Program-made: the position numbers and the translations under genes | The notes under the pieces: generated by a model | Databases searched by the model: none | What the model saw: only the letters and a program-made list of their open reading frames with translations | Told to the model about the DNA's origin: nothing | Shown here: piece after piece, positions 28,017-36,655 of the stretch | How the letters are laid out: the number at the start of each line of letters is the position of its first letter | Position numbering within the stretch: position 1 is the stretch's first letter | From: Cupriavidus gilardii | GTDB lineage: Bacteria; Pseudomonadota; Gammaproteobacteria; Burkholderiales; Burkholderiaceae | NCBI RefSeq assembly: GCF_013314895.1 | Contig: NZ_JABTYE010000010.1 | Span: 1 to 64,000 of the forward strand | Direction: 5' to 3' | DNA length: 64,000 nt

Positions 28017-28398
28017 GCAGCTTCCTGGAAGTGAAGGGAGCGGGCGCCCGCCAAGGGCAGGCAACCAGGCAGTTCGTATGCCCTGCCATGTGCCCGAAAC
28101 GGCGCGCCAAAACCTGTATTTTGCCGGATTGCGATCAGGCACGGCAGTTATAATCGGTTCGGCCGGGCAGTTCGGTGTCCTGACACACGCCATCGCACGC
28201 ATGATTTGCTGCAACGCCCGCCGCAATTTTGGCCGCCAGTTGGGCGCCAATTGGCCGCCATTTCCGATATCGCGCCCTCCTGCCACCGTGCCCTTGTCGC
28301 CGCGCTCGTTTCCCCATTTTCCGGCGCGCCGGTCCCTGCGCCGGTCCACGCGTTTGTCCGAGCCCCAGCCCTTGCCTTCATCCGCCCTGCCCGCGGAT
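28017..28398. promoter_or_regulatory. 382-base divergent region manB / polysaccharide operon
   Basis: No convincing gene is visible. A perfect TATAAT box lies at 28149-28154, pointing towards the plus-strand operon, but without a good -35. An imperfect palindromic block around 28231-28260 repeats GGCCGCCA-like units (TGGGCGCCAATTGGCCGCCA) and could be an operator or leader structure. An open frame from ATG 28201 exists but is proline/arginine-rich and looks non-coding. Confidence 0.4.
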
Positions 28399-29547
28399 AT
28401 GCAACAGGCCGGGCGGCCCCGCATCGCCTACCTGATCACCAATTCGGAGATCGGCGGCGCGCAGGCCCACGTGGCCACGCTGCTGGAGGCGCTAGGCGAC
28501 CGTGTGCAAGCCATCGTGCTGGCCGGGGGCGACGGCCCGCTGCTGACCGTCGCCCAGGCGCTCGGCGCCCAGACCATCCGCCTGTCCCTGCTCGACAACG
28601 CGCTGTCGCCCGTGCGCGCGGCCGCTGCGCTGCACGAACTGATGCGGGCTTTGCGCGAGGCGGATCCGGACCTGATCCATGCACACAGCGCCAAGGCGGG
28701 TGCCCTGGGGCGACTGGCCGGTTGGCTGCTCGGCATCCCGGTCGTCTATACCGTGCACGGCTTCGGCTTCAAGCCCGCCGCGCCGCGCCGGCAACGGCTC
28801 GCGGCTCGCGTAGCCGAATGGCTGCTGGCCCCGCTGACCGCGCGGCTGATCTGCGTGGCGCAGGCCGAGCGCGAACTGGCGCGGCGCCTGCCCCTGCCGG
28901 CCCGGCGGATCGCCGTGATCCACAACGGCATCGCCGATGTCCCCGAGCGCGCGGACGCTGGCGCCCCAATGCATCGCATCGTGATGGTTGCACGCTTTGC
29001 CGCCCCGAAGCGGCCCGATCTGCTGATCCGCGCCTTCGCCCAACTGGCCGGTTCCGCGCTGGCCGGCTGCGAACTGGTGATCGCCGGCGATGGCCCGCAA
29101 CTGCCGGCCATGCGGGCGCTTGCCGAACGGCTTGCCCCCGGCCGCGTGGTGCTCCCCGGCAACGTCGCGGCGGTGCCCGCGCTGCTGGCATCGGCCCAGG
29201 CCTTCGTGCTGGCCTCGGACCACGAGGGCTTTCCGCTGTCGATTCTGGAAGCGATGCGCGCCGGCCTGCCGGTCGTCGCCACCGATTTGCCCGGTATCCG
29301 CGAACAGCTCGACGACGGCCGCTGCGGACTGCTGTGCAAGCCGGACAGCGTACCGGCGCTGGCCGATGCGCTGACGCGGCTGGCCAGCGACGCCACGCTG
29401 CGGATGTCGCTCGGGACGGCCGCACGCCAACGCTGGTCGCTTCACTATGGCGTGACGGCGATGGCCGATGCGACCTGGTCGATCTACAGTCGGCTTCTGC
29501 CCGCCCCCGCGGGCGCTACCGGGCCGCTGGCCCGGGACAGGGTCTGA
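28399..29547 (+). CDS. family-4-like glycosyltransferase
   Basis: This 382-residue GT-B glycosyltransferase starts the plus-strand polysaccharide operon. Visible features are the N-terminal acceptor lobe (RIAYLITNSEIGGAQ), DPDLIHAHSAKAG, and the nucleotide-sugar lobe with VIHNGIADVPE, VVMVARF-like IVMVARFAAPKRPD (about residues 195-208), IAGDGPQ and the EX7E-type motif SDHEGFPLSILEAM (about 273-286). It would transfer one sugar in the oligosaccharide made by this operon. The start is uncertain: ATG 28399 lies directly before conserved sequence but has a weak ribosome site. The sugar and linkage are unknown. Confidence 0.85.
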   Translation: MQQAGRPRIAYLITNSEIGGAQAHVATLLEALGDRVQAIVLAGGDGPLLTVAQALGAQTIRLSLLDNALSPVRAAAALHELMRALREADPDLIHAHSAKAGALGRLAGWLLGIPVVYTVHGFGFKPAAPRRQRLAARVAEWLLAPLTARLICVAQAERELARRLPLPARRIAVIHNGIADVPERADAGAPMHRIVMVARFAAPKRPDLLIRAFAQLAGSALAGCELVIAGDGPQLPAMRALAERLAPGRVVLPGNVAAVPALLASAQAFVLASDHEGFPLSILEAMRAGLPVVATDLPGIREQLDDGRCGLLCKPDSVPALADALTRLASDATLRMSLGTAARQRWSLHYGVTAMADATWSIYSRLLPAPAGATGPLARDRV

Positions 29548-29557
29548 GGGGATGCGC

Positions 29558-30874
29558 ATGAACAAGGCATCGGGCAGCGCCCGTCCCGCTCTGACCATCC
29601 GCGCCCGCGGCTCCGAAACGATGCGCCGCGCCAGCCGCATGCTGGGCTGGGCCCTGCTCGGCCTGCTGCCGTTCGCGCTCAACATGGGACTGGCCGAGGC
29701 CGCCCATCAGGCCGGCTACGTGACCCACGTGTTCCCGCGCACGCTGCTGTGGTCGATCGCGCCGTATCTGCTCGCCTTCGTGCTGCTGCACCGCTCGCTG
29801 CATCTGCCGGCGATGGAAGGCAACAGCCTGGTCGGGCTCGCGGCGACCCTGCCCTTCGTTGCGCTGCTGTTCGCCTTCGCCGCCTTCCAGATTCCGTACT
29901 CGCGAGGCGCGCTGCTGCTCGGCTATCTGACCACGCTGGCGTGGATCTGGGCCGGCTATCGGCGCTATGTGCAGAACTACGTGCCGGTGTTCGGCTACAC
30001 CGATCCCGCGGCGCTGGCCCAATTGCAGCAGCTGCTGGCGATGCCGGGCGCGCTGCCGCCGGGCCGCACACGCTTCGAGCCGATCGCATCGATCGAGGAC
30101 GCGGTGCACTGCGACGGCCTGATGCTCGACCGCAGCGCCGCCGCGGACCCGGAACGCACACGGCTGCTGGCGCGCTACAAGATGAGCCACGTGCGGATCT
30201 ACTCGGTCGAGCGGGTCGGGGAGATGCTGACCGGCCGGCTGGGACTCGACCATATCGACGAGAACTTCCTCGACGATCATGCCGCGCATTATTTCTACGG
30301 CTACCTGAAGCGCTTCATCGATGTCGCCACGGTGCTGTGCCTGGCGCCGTTCGCCTTGCCCGCCGCGCTCGCCGTGGCGGTGGCCATCCGCATGGATTCC
30401 TCCGGCCCGGCGCTGTTCCGGCAGACACGCGTCGGCCTGCTGGGCAAGCCGTTCACGATGCTGAAGTTCCGCAGCATGGAGAGCGCGCCGCAGGAGACCG
30501 CCCGCTTCGCCGCCCGGCGCGATCCTCGCGTGACGCGCGTCGGCCGCGTCATCCGCAAATACCGGCTCGACGAGATTCCGCAGTTGTGGAACGTGCTGAC
30601 CGGGGACATGAGTTTGATCGGACCGCGTCCCGAACAGGTGCCGCTGGTCGAGCGCTTTGCCGACACGATCCCCTACTACCCGTACCGGCATCTGGTACGG
30701 CCTGGACTGTCCGGCTGGGCGCAGGTCCAGCAGGGCTATGCGGGCACGCATGAAGAGACCGTGACCAAGCTGAGCTACGACCTGTATTACGTCAAGCATT
30801 GCAGCTTCGCGCTGGATTTACTGGTGGCGGTGAAGACGGTGCGGACGTTGTTGACTGGATATGGGGCGCGGTGA
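29558..30874 (+). CDS. WcaJ/WbaP-type undecaprenyl-phosphate sugar-phosphate transferase
   Basis: This 438-residue integral membrane enzyme transfers the first sugar phosphate onto undecaprenyl phosphate. It has several hydrophobic segments (MLGWALLGLLPFALNMGL, LLWSIAPYLLAFVLL, LVGLAATLPFVALLFAFAAF and a later ATVLCLAPFALPAALAVAV). The C-terminal catalytic bac_transf domain (about residues 250-438) carries RQTRVGLLGKPFTMLKFRSM, KYRLDEIPQLWNVL, MSLIGPRPEQ and the final RPGLSGWAQ. ATG 29558 was chosen because GAGGGG lies six bases before it; ATG 29552 is equally in frame. The stop overlaps the next start. It marks this operon as making its own lipid-linked oligosaccharide. Confidence 0.88.
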   Translation: MNKASGSARPALTIRARGSETMRRASRMLGWALLGLLPFALNMGLAEAAHQAGYVTHVFPRTLLWSIAPYLLAFVLLHRSLHLPAMEGNSLVGLAATLPFVALLFAFAAFQIPYSRGALLLGYLTTLAWIWAGYRRYVQNYVPVFGYTDPAALAQLQQLLAMPGALPPGRTRFEPIASIEDAVHCDGLMLDRSAAADPERTRLLARYKMSHVRIYSVERVGEMLTGRLGLDHIDENFLDDHAAHYFYGYLKRFIDVATVLCLAPFALPAALAVAVAIRMDSSGPALFRQTRVGLLGKPFTMLKFRSMESAPQETARFAARRDPRVTRVGRVIRKYRLDEIPQLWNVLTGDMSLIGPRPEQVPLVERFADTIPYYPYRHLVRPGLSGWAQVQQGYAGTHEETVTKLSYDLYYVKHCSFALDLLVAVKTVRTLLTGYGAR

Positions 30875-32031
30875 TGCGGGGATCGGCCATGTCCCCCGCA
30901 CCGATGCGCATCGTGTTGCTGACGACCGGACTGCGGTTGGGCGGCGCTGAGCAGCAGGTTGCGGCACTGGCCAGCCTCTTTGCGGCCCTGGGTCACGCCG
31001 TGATGGTCGTCAGCCTTACCGCCGGCCGCGAAGTCGCGCTGCCCGCCGGCGTCACCACCGTATCGCTCGGCATGACGAAGGCGCCCTGGTCGATTGCCGC
31101 CGCCCTGTTGCACGCGCGGCGCCTGGTGCGGCAATGGCAGCCTGATGTCCTGCACAGCCATATGGTCCACGCGAACCTGTTCGCTCGCGCTCTGGTTGCG
31201 CTGGGCGGCATGCCCCCGCTGGTCTGCACCGCGCACAGCGTGCGGGAGGGCGGCAAGGCGCGCATGCTGGCCTATCGCTGGACCGACCGGCTGGCCGCGC
31301 TGACCACGCACGTCAGCGCCGAAGGCAGGCAGCGCATGATCGCGCTGGGTGCCGTGCCGGAGCCGCGTATCACGGTCGTGCCGAATGGCATCGACACGCG
31401 GCGCTTTCGCCCGGACCCGGCCTTGCGCGCCGACACGCGCGCCGCGCTCGGCATCGCGCCAGGACAACGGCTGGTATTGCACGTCGGGCGGCTGGTGGAA
31501 GAGAAAAACCAGGCGCTGCTGCTCGACGCCTTCGCCCGTGTGGTGCAGCTTGGCGGCGCCGACGCCGACGTCCAGTTGCGCATCGCCGGGGACGGGCCAT
31601 TGCGCAGTGCCCTGGCCGCGCGCATCGCCGCCCTTGGCTTGACTCGGCATGTGCAACTGCTAGGTACGCGGGACGATGTGCCGGGTCTGCTCAACGCCGC
31701 GGACCTGTTCGTACTGTCTTCCGATATCGAGGGCATGCCGCTCGTGGTGGGCGAAGCCCTCGCCTGCGGCTGCCCGGTCGTCGCGACGGACGCCGCCGGC
31801 GTGGCCCAGATGCTGGGCCATCACGGTCACATCGTGCCGCGCGCAGACGCGCCTGCCCTCGCCCGCGCCATGGTTGGGGCGCTCGAGACCGGGCGTGGCA
31901 CCGCCGTCGACGAGGCGGCGCGGCATCGGCATATCGATACGACCCTGGGACTGGATGCCGTCAGCGCGCAGTGGCTGGCCTGCTACGGACGGCTCGCCGG
32001 CACGCGCCATGCCCGCACGGAGCTGGCCTGA
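30874..32031 (+). CDS. family-4-like glycosyltransferase
   Basis: This 385-residue GT-B enzyme starts at the ATGA overlapping the sugar-transferase stop; ATG 30889 is an alternative. Features are LLTTGLRLGGAEQQVAALA (acceptor lobe), QPDVLHSHMVHANL, VVPNGIDTRRFRP, VGRLVEEKNQALLLDAF (about residues 206-222), IAGDGPLR and SSDIEGMPLVVGEAL (about 284-298) with EX7E-like acidic residues. It is translationally coupled at both ends (next gene ATGA at 32031), supporting a single transcript with the flippase. Sugar unknown. Confidence 0.86.
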   Translation: MRGSAMSPAPMRIVLLTTGLRLGGAEQQVAALASLFAALGHAVMVVSLTAGREVALPAGVTTVSLGMTKAPWSIAAALLHARRLVRQWQPDVLHSHMVHANLFARALVALGGMPPLVCTAHSVREGGKARMLAYRWTDRLAALTTHVSAEGRQRMIALGAVPEPRITVVPNGIDTRRFRPDPALRADTRAALGIAPGQRLVLHVGRLVEEKNQALLLDAFARVVQLGGADADVQLRIAGDGPLRSALAARIAALGLTRHVQLLGTRDDVPGLLNAADLFVLSSDIEGMPLVVGEALACGCPVVATDAAGVAQMLGHHGHIVPRADAPALARAMVGALETGRGTAVDEAARHRHIDTTLGLDAVSAQWLACYGRLAGTRHARTELA

Positions 32032-33281
32032 TGCGGCGGCGGGTAGCGGGAAATCTGCTTTGGATGCTGGCCGAACGTGGGCTGCAGGTGGTGGCCGGCA
32101 TCGGCATTGTGGCGATGCTGGCGCGTGGCCTGGGGCCCGAGGGATTCGCGCATTTCCAGTATGCGCAGGCAGTCGTGACGATCGCGGCGTCGGTGGCGTT
32201 GATCTGCGGCGGTGAAGTCGTCGTGCCGTGGCTGGTGCGGGAGCCGGCCGTGGCGGCGCAGCATCGGCTGCTGAGCCACGCGTTTGTGCTGCGCGCGATG
32301 GCAGGCGCGGCGGGCTATGCGCTGATGTGCGGCTATCTCGCCCTGGTCGGTGCGGCACCGCAGGTCTGGATCGTCGCCCTGCTGCTCGGCGTCGCCATCC
32401 TGCTGCGCGAACCCGCCGGCGTCGTCAGCGCGTGGATGCAGGCGCATACCAATAACCGGCCGGGCACCGTTTTCAGCCTGGTGTCCTTGAGCCTGAAAGT
32501 CGCCGCGGTGGCCGGCCTGTTCATTGCCGGTACGGCTTCCGCCCCGGCATTTGCCATCGCCTTCGCCGCCGAGCCGGTGGTGCTGGCCGCCCTGCTCGGC
32601 GCCTACTACCTGCTGAAAGTCCCGCTGCGGCGAGTGCCGTTCGACACGCGCATGGCAGGGCAACTGCTGCGCGGCGGCATGCTGTTCTGGGTCAGCTTCA
32701 TGACCATGATGGCGGTGCGGCGGGTCGATCAGCTGATTCTGCAGCCCGTGGTGTCGGCAGAGACATTCAGCGCCTATGCCGCCACCATGCAGATCCTGGA
32801 CAACTACGCGGCCGCGGCGACGATCATTGCAGCGGGCGTCGCGCCGGTCTATGTCTACGCGAAAACCGATGCGCAGGCCGCACGGCGGAATATCGGATGG
32901 CTGGCCCTGCTGCTCGGCGGCGTAGGGCTGGCCGGCGCCACGGTGATCGCCGCGAGCTCCCATTGGATCGTCCACCTGCTCTACGGCGAGCGGTTCGGGG
33001 CCGCCATCGCGCTGCTCGGCGTCGCTGCGTTTGCCAGCGTGCTGCTGTTTGTCGATATGGCGCTGACGTTGCTGCCGGTGTATTTGAGAAAGCCGCAGTG
33101 GATCGCAGCGAAGTGGGCCGGCACGTTGGCCGTGGTACTGGCGTTCGATTTCGTTGCGGTGCCGCGGTATGGCGCGTGGGGGGCGGTGGCCGGTTATGCC
33201 CTGGGCAATGCCGCGGCGGTACTGGTGGGGCTCGGGATCTGGTGGCGATGCCGGCCGGTGGCGCGAGTGCGAGTGGCATGA
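32031..33281 (+). CDS. Wzx-like oligosaccharide flippase
   Basis: This 416-residue polytopic membrane protein of the polysaccharide-exporter (MOP) superfamily has about 12 hydrophobic segments and the expected length. It starts RRRVAGNLLWMLAERGLQVVAG, like lipid-linked oligosaccharide flippases, and has the late amphipathic segments of the fold (for example IVHLLYGERFGAAIALLGVA). It should flip the undecaprenyl-linked unit built by the neighbouring transferases. It overlaps both neighbours by ATGA/stop overlap (32031; 33278-33281). No Wzy polymerase or Wzz length regulator was found next to it. Confidence 0.82.
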   Translation: MRRRVAGNLLWMLAERGLQVVAGIGIVAMLARGLGPEGFAHFQYAQAVVTIAASVALICGGEVVVPWLVREPAVAAQHRLLSHAFVLRAMAGAAGYALMCGYLALVGAAPQVWIVALLLGVAILLREPAGVVSAWMQAHTNNRPGTVFSLVSLSLKVAAVAGLFIAGTASAPAFAIAFAAEPVVLAALLGAYYLLKVPLRRVPFDTRMAGQLLRGGMLFWVSFMTMMAVRRVDQLILQPVVSAETFSAYAATMQILDNYAAAATIIAAGVAPVYVYAKTDAQAARRNIGWLALLLGGVGLAGATVIAASSHWIVHLLYGERFGAAIALLGVAAFASVLLFVDMALTLLPVYLRKPQWIAAKWAGTLAVVLAFDFVAVPRYGAWGAVAGYALGNAAAVLVGLGIWWRCRPVARVRVA

Positions 33282-34405
33282 CTGGTCGCCAGGGGAGACC
33301 GACGGTCTGTTTTCTGACAGGCACTCTGAATGCATTCGCGGGCGCCGAGCGCATGACCGCGGTGATTGCCAACGAGTTGGCTCGGCGCGGCTACGCGGTG
33401 CATATCGTCAGCCTGTGGGATGCGGCCAGTTGCTTTGCACTCGAACCCACCGTCCGGCACGAGGCCTTGTTTGCGCAGCGCCCCTCGTTCAAACGGCGAT
33501 ATGTCGACACGGTGCTCGGCATTCGGCGGTATGTGAAGCGCCATCGGATCGATGTGCTGATCGAGGTGGACACCATGCTGACGCTGTTCACCCTGCCCGC
33601 CTGTGTCGGGTTACCGATCCGTCGGATCGCATGGGAACATTGCAACTTCGATCAGGATCTTGGACGGCGCGCCCGGCGAATCGCCCGCCGTCTTGCTGCA
33701 CGGAACTGCGAACACGTCGTCGTCCTGACTGACCGCGACCGCCGGAAATGGGAAGCCGCCCTTCGGTGCCGGAACATCGTCGTCATCCCGAACGCGTTGC
33801 CGCTGGCGATGCCGGTGGAGCCGGCGCCCGTCACATCGAAGATCGCGCTGGCGGTCGGGCGACTCACCCATGCCAAAGGCTTCGACGTGCTGCTGCATGC
33901 ATGGGCGCTCGTCCATAGACAGTGTCCCGATTGGCGGCTCGATATCGTCGGCGATGGAGAGCTGCGCGATGAACTGGTGAACCAGCGCGATGCACTGGGT
34001 CTGCAGCATTGCGTTCGCTTGCTGCCGGCGCGAAAGGAGCTCGAACCGCTGTATCGGCAGGCGTCCCTGTTCTGCCTGCCGTCGCGTTACGAAGGGTTCG
34101 GGCTCGTGTTGTTGGAGGCCATGGCGTTCGGATTGCCGGTCGTGTCGACCGATTGCGAAACCGGCCCCAGAGAGCTGCTGACCGGTCGCGATGTGGCGAT
34201 CGCCGTCCCGCCGGACGATGCTGCGGCGTTCGGCACCGCGATTTGCTCGCTGATTCGTGAGCCGAATCGCGCCATGGCGATCGGGCAGGCGGGCCGAGCG
34301 TTCGCCGCGCGCTACGAAGCCCCGGCAATCGGCCGGCAATGGGAAACGCTTCTGGCGGGGCCAGAAGGAAACGGCGAAACCGTCAGGCCCGCGTCCTCGA
34401 TCTGA
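33278..34405 (+). CDS. family-4-like glycosyltransferase
   Basis: This 375-residue GT-B enzyme is the last gene of the plus-strand operon; its ATG at 33278 overlaps the flippase stop. Visible are CFLTGTLNAFAGAERMTAVIANEL, RIAWEHCNFDQDL, VVIPNALPL, VGRLTHAKGFDVLLHAW (about residues 191-207), GDGELRDEL and SRYEGFGLVLLEAMAFGLPVVSTD (about 268-291), with the EX7E-type acidic residues. The closest named group by eye is the CapM/EpsF-like family-4 enzymes; the sugar is not known. Its 3' end overlaps the convergent minus-strand glycosyltransferase by 23 bases. Confidence 0.84.
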   Translation: MTGRQGRPTVCFLTGTLNAFAGAERMTAVIANELARRGYAVHIVSLWDAASCFALEPTVRHEALFAQRPSFKRRYVDTVLGIRRYVKRHRIDVLIEVDTMLTLFTLPACVGLPIRRIAWEHCNFDQDLGRRARRIARRLAARNCEHVVVLTDRDRRKWEAALRCRNIVVIPNALPLAMPVEPAPVTSKIALAVGRLTHAKGFDVLLHAWALVHRQCPDWRLDIVGDGELRDELVNQRDALGLQHCVRLLPARKELEPLYRQASLFCLPSRYEGFGLVLLEAMAFGLPVVSTDCETGPRELLTGRDVAIAVPPDDAAAFGTAICSLIREPNRAMAIGQAGRAFAARYEAPAIGRQWETLLAGPEGNGETVRPASSI

Positions 34406-35501
34406 GCAGCGTGACGGCGTGGTTGAAGCGGCCTTGCCAATCGTGTTGTTCGCGGAACTGCGCGATGTCGCTGGTCGAGGGCGAGCGCCGGGTGGTCCGC
34501 GCCCACAGCGAACGCCAATCCATGCCCCTTTCGATGCGCTCTACCTGCTCGTCGTCGATGCGACGCCGCATTTCTCCAAAGGCCGAGGACCACACCGGCA
34601 CGCCGAGCGCGCGTAGCTCGTAGAACTTGATGGGATCGACCGATGCGGTGAGCGCGTTGATCTTGAATGGGATCAAGCCGGCGGCGAAGGTCCGACAATG
34701 TTCGATCGCCTCCTGCATCGTGCATTCCGGAGCGACCCGAATGTTCGGTGGCAAGGACGGTACCTGGCTGCGTACCGGGCCGATCAGCTGGACCTGCTGT
34801 TCGGGCAGTGCCCGCGCAAGTTCCACGACCAGGTCCCAGTCGAACCACTCGCCCATCGTCCCGACAAAGCCGATCGCTGCGCCGGTCCGTCGCGTACAGC
34901 TCTCGACCGGCGGCAGCCTGCTCATGTCGTAGCCGTTCGGCACCACGTCCACCGCGGCTTTGCCCGCCGTCAGCCTCAGAAACTTCTGCTTCAGGCCGTT
35001 CGCCGAGCAGATCACGACGTCGACCATGTCGGCAAGCTGCCGTTCCACCCGGGACATGCTTCGGCGCGATATCCCCTGGTAGAACAGCGGATAGTCGTCC
35101 ATGGCATCCAGAAAACGGCATTTCGCGTCGAACGTTTGCAAGGCGCGCACTGCGAGCTTCGATGGCCGACCGACACCGACGACCGCCGGCCCACGCAGAC
35201 AGAACTGCTCGCATTGCCGCCACGCCGCACGCCAGAAGAATTGGTTGATCAGCTCCGAACCGGGGAGGGGCTCGATGGGCAGCGCGCCAGTCCGCTGCGT
35301 CGTCACGCGGCTCACCGGAACATGCCGCGCAACGGAGCCTTTTGCCAACAGCGAAAAATCGGCGAGCCGCGGCAACCGTGTCGGATAAGGATCGACCCAC
35401 AGCACCTCGGCGTCCGCCTTCGTCACCATATGCTGGACGAAGTAATGCGGGCGCTGCCAATAGCTGGCCATCGGCACCGGAGCGAAATAGAGCAGACGCA
35501 T
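34383..35501 (-). CDS. GT-B glycosyltransferase of the QRPH type, copy 1
   Basis: This 372-residue protein opens with FAPVPMASYWQRPHYF and has a GT-B fold with C-terminal nucleotide-binding lobe (GFVGTMGEWFDWDLV, LIGPVRSQVPSLPPNIR, PFKINALTASVDPIKFYELRALG). The sequence pattern ASVDPIKFYEYRAxGxPV recurs in the protein at 47373 and in the giant proteins at 37819 and 49679. ATG 35501 was chosen because it starts the conserved core one base past the wecB1 stop; the long upstream extension is non-conserved. It is co-transcribed with wecB1. The 3' end overlaps the plus-strand glycosyltransferase. Confidence 0.8.
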   Translation of the reverse strand: MRLLYFAPVPMASYWQRPHYFVQHMVTKADAEVLWVDPYPTRLPRLADFSLLAKGSVARHVPVSRVTTQRTGALPIEPLPGSELINQFFWRAAWRQCEQFCLRGPAVVGVGRPSKLAVRALQTFDAKCRFLDAMDDYPLFYQGISRRSMSRVERQLADMVDVVICSANGLKQKFLRLTAGKAAVDVVPNGYDMSRLPPVESCTRRTGAAIGFVGTMGEWFDWDLVVELARALPEQQVQLIGPVRSQVPSLPPNIRVAPECTMQEAIEHCRTFAAGLIPFKINALTASVDPIKFYELRALGVPVWSSAFGEMRRRIDDEQVERIERGMDWRSLWARTTRRSPSTSDIAQFREQHDWQGRFNHAVTLLRSRTRA

Positions 35502-35502
35502 G

Positions 35503-36606
35503 TTATCCGGCGTAGCGCTCGCGCAGCACGTTGACGATGCGCTCGGCCGCGCGTCCGTCGCCGTATGGAGAGACGCCGCGCGCCATCGCCGCATACGCGG
35601 CGGGGTCGTCGAGCAGCCGCTGGGTGTTCGATACGATCGCGTCGTAGTCCGGGCCCACCAGCCTGACGACGCCCTGCACCACGGCCTCCGGGCGTTCGGT
35701 CTCCCTGCGCATCACCAGCACCGGCTTGCCGAGGGCCGGCGCTTCCTCCTGAACGCCGCCGGAGTCCGTCAGGATCAGATACGCCTTCTTCATCGCCGCC
35801 ACAAACGGCAGATAGTCGAGCGGCTCGCACAGCGTGATGCGCGGATGCCCGCCGAGAATCTGGTGCGCCAGCGTATGAACGTTCGGATTCGGATGCACCG
35901 GGTAGAGAATCTCCACGTCCGGGTTGCTGTCGGCGATATCCCGCACGGCACAGAACGTTTGTCTCATCGCCTCGCCGAAATTTTCGCGCCGATGGGAAGT
36001 GACCAGGATCAGGCGGCGCCCGTCGCCGACGGCCGGCATGGCGCTATCGCAGCGAGCGGACACGTCGAGCAGCGCGTCGATCACCGTGTTGCCGGTGACG
36101 TGGATGGCAGACTCCGGTATTCCTTCCCTTCTGAGGTTCTCGCTCGAGTTCGTGGTCGGGCAGAAATGCCATTGCGCAAGCCGCCCTGCCACCACCCGGT
36201 TCATCTCCTCCGGAAAGGGATTCGCCATGTCACCGGTGCGAAGCCCGGCTTCGACATGCCCGATCGGAATCCGGTGATAGAAACAGGTAAGCGCCACCGC
36301 CATGACGGTCGTGGTATCGCCCTGCACCAGCACGGCCTCCGGCTTCTCGGCTTGCAGGGCATCGTCCAGATCGAGCAGCAGTCTGGCGGTCAGCGTGGTC
36401 AGCGCCTGGTTTGGCCGCATGATATCGAGATCGATATTCGGCTCGATATTGAAGATCTTCAGGACCTGATCCAGCATGTGGCGATGTTGCGCGGTGGCCA
36501 ATACCCGTACCTCGGCCCAGGGCTCCCGCGCCAGCGCACGAATGACAGGGGCCATCTTGATCGCTTCCGGACGGGTACCCACTGCACAAAGGATCTTTCG
36601 TTTCAT
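35503..36606 (-). CDS. wecB: UDP-N-acetylglucosamine 2-epimerase, copy 1
   Basis: This 367-residue cytoplasmic epimerase converts UDP-GlcNAc to UDP-ManNAc. Family marks are VGTRPEAIKMAPV (residues 6-18), QGDTTTVM, HVEAGLRTGD, LVTSHRRENFGE and LTDSGGVQEEAPALGKPVLVMRRETERPE. The ATG at 36606 starts directly at the conserved MKRKILCAVGTRPEA; a further upstream frame is not conserved. wecB1 lies between glf and the QRPH-type transferase and is almost the same sequence as wecB2 at 48506. No UDP-ManNAc dehydrogenase (WecC) is present in the window, so ManNAc itself may be used. Confidence 0.92.
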   Translation of the reverse strand: MKRKILCAVGTRPEAIKMAPVIRALAREPWAEVRVLATAQHRHMLDQVLKIFNIEPNIDLDIMRPNQALTTLTARLLLDLDDALQAEKPEAVLVQGDTTTVMAVALTCFYHRIPIGHVEAGLRTGDMANPFPEEMNRVVAGRLAQWHFCPTTNSSENLRREGIPESAIHVTGNTVIDALLDVSARCDSAMPAVGDGRRLILVTSHRRENFGEAMRQTFCAVRDIADSNPDVEILYPVHPNPNVHTLAHQILGGHPRITLCEPLDYLPFVAAMKKAYLILTDSGGVQEEAPALGKPVLVMRRETERPEAVVQGVVRLVGPDYDAIVSNTQRLLDDPAAYAAMARGVSPYGDGRAAERIVNVLRERYAG

Positions 36607-36655
36607 GGCAGGTCCGATACGACAGGGATGAACAGTGGACCGCAAGCGGCCGGGC

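Noticed and set aside
28201-28398. N-terminal extension of the first plus-strand glycosyltransferase from ATG 28201
   Set aside because: Proline/arginine-rich sequence unlike the family and overlapping a repeat-like, probably regulatory block.
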